From: Candidatus Hodarchaeota archaeon
GTDB taxonomy: Archaea > Asgardarchaeota > Heimdallarchaeia > Hodarchaeales > YT1-039
Direction of reading: 5' to 3'
Assembly: GCA_016840025.1 (NCBI GenBank)
Contig: JAEOTF010000157.1
Location: 1 to 14,740, forward strand
DNA length: 14,740 nt
A program made the position numbers and the translations under genes. Shown piece after piece: positions 7,477 through 14,034 of this stretch. Positions within the stretch are counted from its first letter, which is position 1. The number at the start of each line of letters is the position of its first letter. Under the pieces are notes generated by a model. That model did no database searches and had not been told where the DNA came from. It worked only from the letters and a program-made list of their open reading frames with translations.

Positions 7477-8700
7477 TCACATCTCCGACTTTTTCGTGTT
7501 TTGATTCCTCCTTATTACTAAGCTAATGAATAAACCTGAAAAGACTAAAAAGATTTCAAAACTAGGAGATTCACCGGTCTCTGTTGTGGATGTTTCTGTC
7601 GTGGTTTTCTCTATTGTAGTTTCAATGCTTGTACTAGTAGTAGTCTCTTCATCAATGTCGATGTCTATTTTAAACGTCTTGAGTCCTGTATCTGCTATTA
7701 AATAGAGATAATCTCCCGAATAATACACATCAGAATAAATTGTGCTATCATCTGAGAAGTTAGAAACAATGTGTGGATTAGAAGGATCAATTATATCAAG
7801 AATTTTTAGCCCTTCAGATTGATCTACTACGAAAGCTAAGTTCAATTCCTCGTCAAGCTCAATAGAAAATAATTCATCACCCTTCAAAAATTCTCCAACA
7901 ACCGTTATATTTGAAGGATTGCTAACATTGTAAAGAAATAACCCACCTTGCCAATAAGCCATATAGAGTAAGTCTTCTAGGACCTTAACACTACCTAGAG
8001 ACGCTTGAAGCTCATCAAATGGTTCTAAAACATGACCAAGTAATATAGGGTTGGAATAATTGCTGACATCAAAAATCATTAGCCCTGTTGAACCAGTGAC
8101 CAAATATACTGTATTATCTATGATTTCAATATCTGTAGCGTCACCACCAGTAATATATTGACCAAGTAATACAGGTGATGATTTGTTATGAATATCGAGG
8201 ATTTTTAGCCCATTTTCACCAACACCAAAAAACGACCCACCATCTGCTAGAAATGCAATATCAGCGTTAGCGTCAATTTGAACATCCCAAGTATAACCGC
8301 CCAAAAAATTTGTACTAGTGGTTGGATTTGTAGGATCTGTACAATTTATACCCCAAAGACCCCCACGACCATCTCCAATGTATACAACGTCATTATCAAT
8401 CGCCATCTGATGGGAATAACCATTGGACCATTCAGGCAAATAACCCACTTGAATAATATCTGAAGGGTCACTAACATTAAAGATCCGTAGTCCACCATAA
8501 CCGCATGTGACATAAACAAGATCATCCACGACCCTAACGTCATAAGAGTCGCCCCCTGTGCTTATTTCGTCTAATTTTTGAAGTGTTACCTCAATATCCC
8601 GATCATTACTTAATATTGGAGCATGGACATTGTTAGTACATGCAAACAATAAAAAACAAATTAAACTTCCTATAATCCCTGTATAAACTCTAATCCTCAT
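7477..8700 (-). CDS. Divergent LVIVD-repeat propeller surface protein, possible lipobox (407 aa)
   Basis: The longest and among the most divergent propellers here. The signal peptide ends LICFLLFACTNN; LFAC resembles a lipobox, so the mature protein might carry an N-terminal lipid, although the residue before Ala is Phe rather than the usual small residue. Seven blades can be traced (LRIFNVSDPSDI, LWGINCTDPTNP, LKILDIHNKSSP, LMIFDVSNYSNP, LFLYNVSNPSNI, LKILDIIDPSNP, and a degenerate LKTFKIDIDI). Loops are longer and contain extra aromatic residues (PEWSNGYSHQ). The stalk is a long Thr/Glu run (TTSTSIETTIEKTTTETSTT), followed by SPSFE, a helix and a basic tail. Three blades have the aligned sequon. 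Shine-Dalgarno AAGGTGA lies six bases before the ATG. Ligand unknown. Confidence 0.88.
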   Translation of the reverse strand: MRIRVYTGIIGSLICFLLFACTNNVHAPILSNDRDIEVTLQKLDEISTGGDSYDVRVVDDLVYVTCGYGGLRIFNVSDPSDIIQVGYLPEWSNGYSHQMAIDNDVVYIGDGRGGLWGINCTDPTNPTTSTNFLGGYTWDVQIDANADIAFLADGGSFFGVGENGLKILDIHNKSSPVLLGQYITGGDATDIEIIDNTVYLVTGSTGLMIFDVSNYSNPILLGHVLEPFDELQASLGSVKVLEDLLYMAYWQGGLFLYNVSNPSNITVVGEFLKGDELFSIELDEELNLAFVVDQSEGLKILDIIDPSNPHIVSNFSDDSTIYSDVYYSGDYLYLIADTGLKTFKIDIDIDEETTTSTSIETTIEKTTTETSTTETGESPSFEIFLVFSGLFISLVIRRNQNTKKSEM

Positions 8701-8719
8701 ATCATTTCACCTTATAACC

Positions 8720-9865
8720 TCATTTTTTCATTTTTTTTATAATAAAAAGCGAATATAAGACAAATAAGATTGAAAAAAGTTCAAAACTTGGAGCATTTGA
8801 TGTTTCTGATTCATAATTAGGTGTTATTGGTGACAAACTATCGCTAGTGTCAACTATCTCTTCCCAAATTTGTATAATTTTTAGCCCTCCACCACCTTCA
8901 TCCATATGATCTGTGATGTAAGCGAGATTACCAACAACATAAACACTTTTTACTTTCTTCCCGTCATTAAATTTACCTAATTTCACAGGAATTTCTGGGT
9001 TAGTGACGTTTATAAGCTCTAACCCATCAGTATAATCTGCAACATAGACAATTTCTCCTACAACATCAATTTGCATTGCACCACCCCCATCATAATATTC
9101 TCCTACTTCTATTGGGTTTTTTGGATCAGAAATATTCAAAATTTCTAGACCATCATCACCATCTGCTATGTACGCAAGATCTCCAACCACTTGTACCGCC
9201 ATGGCGTATCCCCCATCGTTGAATCTCCCTATTTCCTCTATATTAGAAAAATCACTAGCATTGAAAATTCTTACTCCATCTAAAAAACATGCGGCAAAAA
9301 TAAGATCTTCAACAACACTTATTGTACAAATGCCTTCAGAATAATCATATTGACCTAACTCTATGGGAGAAGACGGGTTAGAAACATCTAAAATTTCTAA
9401 TCCTTCTTGATAATCTACAATGTATGCAATGTTACCGATTACTTGCACAGCATCTACTTCTCCACCATCATTGAAACTCCCCACTTCGTTAGGCTGCGAA
9501 GGATTGCTGACATCTATGATTTCTAGGCCATCTCCATGATCTCCTAGATAAACATGATTTCCTGAAACAAATAAATGGTGTGGACTTCCCCAATCATCCT
9601 TATATTGGCCTGTAATGGACGGGGTTGATGGATCGCTGACATTAATGACCTGAAGTCCACCGTATAACATATCTACTACAAAGGCAAGATTTCCAACCAC
9701 ATGTACATCAAATCCATCTCCTCCAGTATCGATATATCCCAGTTCTTCTAGGATTAACTGTGGTTCTTGTGCATAAATTTTAGTGACAATTTGACTAGTT
9801 ACACTGAAAAAAAGATATAGTGCGGTTACAAGACCTAGGATTTTGCTTTTTCGTTTCCCTATCAT
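8720..9865 (-). CDS. LVIVD-repeat seven-bladed propeller surface protein (381 aa)
   Basis: First LVIVD gene in the direction of transcription and the most regular. Signal peptide about residues 1-32 (ending IYAQ). Blade-end motifs begin near residues 71, 114, 156, 198, 240, 283 and 328, a 42-45 residue period giving seven blades over about residues 37-336. Typical blade: GNIAYIVDYQEGLEILDVSNPSSP. Acidic DGxDGL turns (ADGDDGL near 235) could bind calcium, but this is only suggestive. Four blades carry the aligned sequon. The stalk is short (about 20 residues), then APSFE at 358-362, a helix and KKMKK. The IQIWEEI ending links it to the 384- and 387-aa proteins. The start has AAGTGAG nearby, weaker than at its neighbours. 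Surface location inferred; ligand unknown. Confidence 0.9.
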   Translation of the reverse strand: MIGKRKSKILGLVTALYLFFSVTSQIVTKIYAQEPQLILEELGYIDTGGDGFDVHVVGNLAFVVDMLYGGLQVINVSDPSTPSITGQYKDDWGSPHHLFVSGNHVYLGDHGDGLEIIDVSNPSQPNEVGSFNDGGEVDAVQVIGNIAYIVDYQEGLEILDVSNPSSPIELGQYDYSEGICTISVVEDLIFAACFLDGVRIFNASDFSNIEEIGRFNDGGYAMAVQVVGDLAYIADGDDGLEILNISDPKNPIEVGEYYDGGGAMQIDVVGEIVYVADYTDGLELINVTNPEIPVKLGKFNDGKKVKSVYVVGNLAYITDHMDEGGGGLKIIQIWEEIVDTSDSLSPITPNYESETSNAPSFELFSILFVLYSLFIIKKMKK

Positions 9866-9879
9866 TTTAACTCACTTTA

Positions 9880-10077
9880 TTAATCCTTAATTGGTTTTTT
9901 CGATTTCTTTGTTAGAAGTTTTACAGATTCTGATGAATGATTGGTGTTTTCTATCTTTTTATGGTTTAAATGAAGTTGATAAGTAACCGATAAGGCTAAT
10001 AGAGTATTGATACTACATTTTGGGCATGTTTTCGCATTATTAGCCATTTTTTTACCACACTCTGAGCAATAAGCCAT
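9880..10077 (-). CDS. Small zinc-ribbon protein (65 aa), no export signal
   Basis: The N-terminus has two CxxC pairs, C4-SEC-C7 (YCSECGKKM) and C18-PKC-C21 (TCPKC), the pattern of the short zinc-ribbon domains (zinc_ribbon_2 or zf-ribbon type) that begin many archaeal proteins. The rest is unremarkable: a mildly hydrophobic stretch (INTLLALSVTYQL), too polar and short for a confident membrane helix, then a Lys/Ser-rich tail (LLTKKSKKPIKD). It lacks a signal peptide and the C-terminal anchor of its neighbours, so it is probably cytoplasmic. The start is well supported by AAGGTGA five bases upstream. It sits between the MBL gene and the propeller array with 14-16-base gaps, in the same presumed transcript. 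It could be a regulator, a chaperone-like adaptor, or the left-over head of a longer zinc-ribbon protein. Confidence 0.75.
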   Translation of the reverse strand: MAYCSECGKKMANNAKTCPKCSINTLLALSVTYQLHLNHKKIENTNHSSESVKLLTKKSKKPIKD

Positions 10078-10093
10078 TAAATCACCTTGAGAA

Positions 10094-11116
10094 CTACCAC
10101 TTGTCTCTATTTTTTCTCAATCTTATCATTAGAATAGAGAATAGACTAAAGAGAACAAATGGTAGTTCAAAATTGGGGGATGATGCTGATTCAGTTGTTG
10201 TTGTTTCTGTTGAAGTTAAAGAAGATAGAAGGGAAGAAGATATAGAGGAAGAAGTAGTAAATACAGTTCCAACAAAGGTAGTTGAATAACCCACTTTTAC
10301 TTCTTCGTAATATGATAAATAGTTAGATTGAAGATAATTCCTAATTAAGTCTCCACTACAATGAGTTGGGCATATTTTGGTAAGATTCTTTACCATTAAT
10401 TCATCAATTAAATCACTAATTGTTTCTATATCATCCTCAAAAGTATGAAATCCCCCAAAAACTGCATATGGTTGAACCCCTAAATCGTTCTTTGCCTTTT
10501 GAACAATATTAGCAACATCAGGATGACTACATCCAACAAAAATGATCAAACCTAACCCTTTTACATTAATTGCTAAAGCTTGCTCATTTAATGGATCATA
10601 AAGTCCTCCAATTATGGTGATACCATCCGCAATCGAATAAGTTTCTCCAATCTCGATTTTGGTTGCATTTAAACTAGTGAGCATATCTTTACAAAAGGTA
10701 TTCATATTTTCGGGGAAATATACCGGGATGTTCGGTATTTGCCCAGCGATATAACTAATACCATGAAAATGATCTCGATGGCCATGGGAAATAACTACTA
10801 AATCTATCTGTGATATGTCTATACCTAGTTCTTCGATATTTTCTCGCAAATCTTGCGGATCAGGACCTGTATCAAATAGAATTGTTAAATTAGGAGTTTC
10901 TATAAATATGCTTAAACCCCAAGGAGCGTTAAGAGTACCATTGGGATAATTATCTAAGAGGACAGTAAATTTAACTGAATCTACCGCGTTTTCCAGGTTA
11001 ACACCAGGTTGAGTAAGAGAACTACCAATTTGTCTAGTACCTGTGAAAGGTATTACTACTATCGAAAGTAGAAATAGAGTGATAATGTAGAATCTAAAAT
11101 TATTCGTGTTAATCAT
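10094..11116 (-). CDS. Exported, anchored metallo-beta-lactamase-fold protein, COG1237-like (340 aa)
   Basis: Signal peptide about residues 1-26 (FYIITLFLLSIVVIPFTG). An MBL domain spans about 48-280. Visible metal-site motifs are HGHRDH at 111-116, GCSHPD with His198, GGFH with His224 and PTHCSG with His252. The combination GCSHP, GGFH and PTHCSG is typical of the COG1237 branch, which includes the archaeal synthase acting on dihydropterin-type substrates in methanopterin synthesis; members are usually cytoplasmic. Here the enzyme has a signal peptide, a Ser/Thr stalk (about 287-312), SPNFE, a helix and a basic tail, so it should act outside the membrane. With all metal motifs present it is probably an active hydrolase; its substrate cannot be told. 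GGTGA lies eight bases before the ATG, two bases after the preceding gene. Confidence 0.88.
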   Translation of the reverse strand: MINTNNFRFYIITLFLLSIVVIPFTGTRQIGSSLTQPGVNLENAVDSVKFTVLLDNYPNGTLNAPWGLSIFIETPNLTILFDTGPDPQDLRENIEELGIDISQIDLVVISHGHRDHFHGISYIAGQIPNIPVYFPENMNTFCKDMLTSLNATKIEIGETYSIADGITIIGGLYDPLNEQALAINVKGLGLIIFVGCSHPDVANIVQKAKNDLGVQPYAVFGGFHTFEDDIETISDLIDELMVKNLTKICPTHCSGDLIRNYLQSNYLSYYEEVKVGYSTTFVGTVFTTSSSISSSLLSSLTSTETTTTESASSPNFELPFVLFSLFSILMIRLRKNRDKW

Positions 11117-11118
11117 GT

Positions 11119-12801
11119 TTAATTCACCAAAATTTCTCTAATTTCTCTTTTTTTTGTCTTTTTGAAAATTAGAAAGATAATTAGCATAAAAGAAACCAAA
11201 AATGAAAATCCAGGTGTATCTCCTTCTTCCGTTGTTATTTCTGATGTACAACTATTAGTTTGAGTACTAGTTTGAGTACTAGTTAGAGTTTGAGTACTAG
11301 TTTGTGAGAGGTTTGGAAGATTTATAGTCAATATACATAGATAGAAATCTGACCAACCACCACCTTTACTTGATTGATAGGGATTGACAGTTGGGAAATC
11401 TGTAGAATCCCCATGACCTAAGAATATAATGTTAGCATCTGCATCTAGAATCAATTCATAACCATAATCAGAGCGGCTCCCACCCAAACTAGTAGAAAAA
11501 AACAATATTTGCCCATTAGGTGAGAATGCAGAAATGAAAGCGTCCCAATTATTATTTTTTGTTTGATATTCATTAATTATGGGAAAATTACTTGAGATAG
11601 AGCTTCCAGTAAGAATAATATTATTATAAGTATCAATAGCTACTCCAATTGCGCTATCAGCAGCATTACCACCTAAATATGTTGAAAAAATAATCTGTAA
11701 TCCATCAGGACTAAGTTTCGCGATAAAAGCATCACTTGATCCCCCACCATAGTCAGTTTGATAAGCATTCGCTATTGAATAGTTATTAGAATCTGTTTCT
11801 CCAATAATTACGATATTTCCACTTTTATCAAGAACTAAATCGATCAAAGCATATTGCCGACAACCACCAAAATATGTAGAAAAAAGTAACGATTGACCAT
11901 CGCTGTTTAAGCAACCTAGAAATATGTTCCAGCTGCTCTGACTCTTATTAGATTGGAGAGCATTTTTAACGGGAAAGTCTACAGAAGAAGTATAACCACA
12001 GAAAAAGATGTTATCGTTAGTATCAACATCTATCCTTCTTATCTCTTCATTGCCTTGACCACCCAAATATGTAAAAAACAACAAATTTTGTCCATCAGCG
12101 CTAAGTTTCCCAATAAATCCATCAATAGCACCATTATTCTCAGTTTGGTATCCATTTGTTGTTGGAATAACGGATGAATCTGTACTCCCAGCAATAATGA
12201 TATTGTTTAAGTCATCTAGACATACATCAGTTAAGATATATTCCGAACCACTGCCAAAATATGTTGAAAAGAGGAGAGTTTGTCCATCTGCACTTAGCTT
12301 AGTTACAAAAACATCTCGCTCACTTGTACTTTTATTTGAAAGATAAGCATTCTTAAGAGGAAAATTATCTGAAGTTGTGGTTCCTGAGATAATAATATTA
12401 TCATTAGCATCTAGAATTAAAGTAAAACAAGCATCCCAGCCATTACTCCCCAGAAAGGTAGAATAAAGAAGGGTTCGGCCATCTGCAGTGAATTTTGAAA
12501 TGAAAACGTCGTGATCACCATTAAAAGTAGAATCAAACGCATTTAAAGTGGGAAAGTTGTATGATGCTGTGGTTCCAGCAAGGATTATATTACCAGAAGA
12601 GTCAATAGCTATAGCAGCATAGTTTTCATCCCCAATGCCGCCAAGATATGTGGAATAGGCTAAATCTACTGATTCAGTTACATTTTGTCCTTCTAACTTC
12701 GATGTGCTTCTAACTTCACCAATATTGATGTAGCAAACCATAGATAACGAGAGAGTTACAACGAGTAATATATTTTGTATTCTCATTTTCCGTTTAACCA
12801 C
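11119..12801 (-). CDS. SBBP-repeat beta-propeller surface protein (560 aa, seven repeats)
   Basis: Seven copies of the SBBP-type repeat, each opening with a version of FSTYLGG near residues 49, 113, 178, 242, 307, 372 and 435 (period 63-65). Each continues with an acidic D-x-N-NIIIxG strand, an FPxxNAYQ turn and a DxFIxKLSxDG strand. This fits a single seven-bladed propeller (about 44-494). A Thr/Gln/Ser stalk encoded by a 12-base repeat follows, then TPGFS (a variant of PSFE), a helix and a Lys-rich tail. The GTG start gives MVKRKMRIQN; an in-frame ATG fifteen bases later gives a more typical signal peptide (MRIQNILLVVTLSLSMVCYI) and has GGTGG eleven bases upstream, so the true start may be 12786. 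SBBP proteins are widespread exported proteins of unknown ligand. Confidence 0.88.
   Translation of the reverse strand: MVKRKMRIQNILLVVTLSLSMVCYINIGEVRSTSKLEGQNVTESVDLAYSTYLGGIGDENYAAIAIDSSGNIILAGTTASYNFPTLNAFDSTFNGDHDVFISKFTADGRTLLYSTFLGSNGWDACFTLILDANDNIIISGTTTSDNFPLKNAYLSNKSTSERDVFVTKLSADGQTLLFSTYFGSGSEYILTDVCLDDLNNIIIAGSTDSSVIPTTNGYQTENNGAIDGFIGKLSADGQNLLFFTYLGGQGNEEIRRIDVDTNDNIFFCGYTSSVDFPVKNALQSNKSQSSWNIFLGCLNSDGQSLLFSTYFGGCRQYALIDLVLDKSGNIVIIGETDSNNYSIANAYQTDYGGGSSDAFIAKLSPDGLQIIFSTYLGGNAADSAIGVAIDTYNNIILTGSSISSNFPIINEYQTKNNNWDAFISAFSPNGQILFFSTSLGGSRSDYGYELILDADANIIFLGHGDSTDFPTVNPYQSSKGGGWSDFYLCILTINLPNLSQTSTQTLTSTQTSTQTNSCTSEITTEEGDTPGFSFLVSFMLIIFLIFKKTKKREIREILVN
11257..11298 (-). 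repeat. 12-base repeat coding for the Thr/Gln stalk of the SBBP protein
   Basis: Plus-strand unit AGTTTGAGTACT occurs at 11257-11268 and 11269-11280, then after a six-base partial unit (AGTTAG) again at 11287-11298. On the coding strand each unit reads AGT ACT CAA ACT, that is Ser-Thr-Gln-Thr. The three copies are identical. In-frame copy changes would lengthen or shorten the stalk by four residues without breaking the gene. Confidence 0.75.
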
Positions 12802-12813
12802 CGGATTTTTCTT

Positions 12814-13953
12814 TTATTTTCTCCTCTTGATTGTTAGAATAGAAATAAGTCCAAAGATTACAAAAATTATCTCAAAACTTGGAGAAGAACTATCCTCAAC
12901 TCCTGTGCTATCGGAAGTATCTGTTTGGAAAGTTGTTTCAGTGTTTAAATCACTACTAGTAGAAGTTAGTCCGATAGAAAATCTTAGAGCATTTTTTACA
13001 ACCTCAAGACCTCCTCCAAAATCAATAACTTCGATATCTATTCTGTAATCACCTTTTTCTAATCCTGAAAAGTTACCAGAATAGACACCGTTTTTATCTA
13101 AATCCTTAAGAACTATGGTTTTGAGTGAAGTGGTGCCATCCTGTTCATAAACACTGATAGTAACGCTCGAAGGTGTTATCATTAACGGATTAATATCTGT
13201 AAACAACTCAGTAATGTTCCTTGTTTCAACATCAACTTTGTTTTTAATATCTGTTCCAATTGAGGAAGTATCAACAGTCGTTTTTTGAATATAGGAATAA
13301 CCCAAGATTTCCTTGGCAATAGCTACACAGAATTCATACGTGGGTGCAAGGAGATTGCCGCCGCCAGTAGGTCCACCTCCTGCTCCTCCTGTTATTATCC
13401 TACTATCAGAAACAACCTGTCTCTCTTCAACAAGACCGCCAACAGCTTCAATATGAGAATTTACATAATAATGACTCGCAACCTTAATCCCATTTAGTAT
13501 ATTATTTGCTTTAGCGAGAACGATGTTTCCAACGCATATAGAAGATACTACAAGACCTTCCTCATAAGCTGTAGAAATAAGATCCAAAACTTCTTGGTTA
13601 TAAGCTAAAATATGATGTTGTGCACCAGGAGAAATATATACGCAGTTATACTGGGATAGTAAATTCCTATCTACATCTGATATAAGAATATCTACAGGTA
13701 CATCTTTTTGGGGTTTATTGGGACAGGATGTAACATTTTCGGTTAAACCAGCAGTTGTTACATTCCAACCCCACGCTTCAAGCTGATTCTTGATGTCAAA
13801 ATGAATATCGCCTACTCCATTAGCCACAAAAGTAAGAACTTTAACATTATCTAACTGCATAGTTGTAGTTTCGATTGAGTGATATGTAGAACCATATAAA
13901 ATTGATAAAACAAGACAAACCGAGATTAACCTAATTATCCTTCTGTTTATCAT
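12814..13953 (-). CDS. Exported DJ-1/PfpI-like protein with Ig-like domain and surface anchor (379 aa)
   Basis: Signal peptide about 1-22. A DJ-1/PfpI (class I glutamine amidotransferase-like) domain spans about 36-218. The nucleophile elbow is SSICVGN with Cys140, followed by VASH (His161, matching the DJ-1 active-site His). The family's conserved Glu before the first helix is not evident; Asp49 is the nearest acid. The usual short Gly-rich loop is expanded to GGAGGGPTGGG (about 189-199), then APTYEFCVAIAKEIL as in DJ-1. A beta-rich domain (about 240-327, VTISVYEQDGTTS, YSGNFSGLEKGDYRI) resembles Ig-like ectodomains. The Ser/Thr stalk leads to SPSFE, a helix and KRRK. It is a tandem paralogue of the next gene upstream. 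It could be a hydrolase, a glyoxalase-like enzyme or a non-catalytic binder; the fold call is firm, the activity is not. Confidence 0.85.
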   Translation of the reverse strand: MINRRIIRLISVCLVLSILYGSTYHSIETTTMQLDNVKVLTFVANGVGDIHFDIKNQLEAWGWNVTTAGLTENVTSCPNKPQKDVPVDILISDVDRNLLSQYNCVYISPGAQHHILAYNQEVLDLISTAYEEGLVVSSICVGNIVLAKANNILNGIKVASHYYVNSHIEAVGGLVEERQVVSDSRIITGGAGGGPTGGGNLLAPTYEFCVAIAKEILGYSYIQKTTVDTSSIGTDIKNKVDVETRNITELFTDINPLMITPSSVTISVYEQDGTTSLKTIVLKDLDKNGVYSGNFSGLEKGDYRIDIEVIDFGGGLEVVKNALRFSIGLTSTSSDLNTETTFQTDTSDSTGVEDSSSPSFEIIFVIFGLISILTIKRRK

Positions 13954-13983
13954 CTTTTCCTAACCACCATCTCTTTCTAACCA

Positions 13984-14030
13984 CTTTAAACGAATATCAA
14001 ACCGACATTTTGTTAAATTTACATTTTAAA
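13984..14030 (-). promoter_or_regulatory. Candidate TATA-like elements before the complete DJ-1-like gene
   Basis: The 81-base gap is the only one in the window longer than 20 bases. On the minus strand it holds TTTAAAAT (14030-14023) and TTTAAAG (13990-13984), both resembling archaeal TATA boxes. The second lies about 34 bases from the ATG, where a nearly leaderless transcript would need it; the first would give a leader of about 45 bases. Such AT-rich strings occur easily by chance in this DNA, and no clear BRE or terminator is visible. The gene could equally be read through from upstream. Confidence 0.3.
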
Positions 14031-14034
14031 TGCA

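Noticed and set aside
8346..8543. 65-codon frame on the minus strand inside the 407-aa propeller gene
   Set aside because: It is out of frame within a continuous, repeat-bearing gene; the Met/Trp-rich product is not credible.
413..9865. Assembly artefact explaining the tandem copies
   Set aside because: Most copies are well diverged, with distinct stalks and signal peptides, so collapse or false duplication cannot explain the array. The 384/387-aa pair is the only case worth checking.
8720..9865. Calcium-binding EF-hand or dockerin motifs in the ADGDDGL-type turns
   Set aside because: The acidic turns are part of the LVIVD blade and lack the full spacing of a dockerin or EF-hand loop; calcium binding is possible but not supported enough to annotate.
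11953..12177. Plus-strand frame of 74 codons opposite the SBBP gene
   Set aside because: Antisense to conserved repeats and without a ribosome site or family resemblance; other small plus-strand frames (for example 4839-5084, 12827-13048, 13285-13497) fail for the same reason.
13954..14034. Tiny frame MVVRKR overlapping the start of the DJ-1-like gene as a regulatory leader peptide
   Set aside because: Only six codons, with no clear ribosome site of its own; its GGTGG more likely serves the main start. Chance is the simplest explanation.
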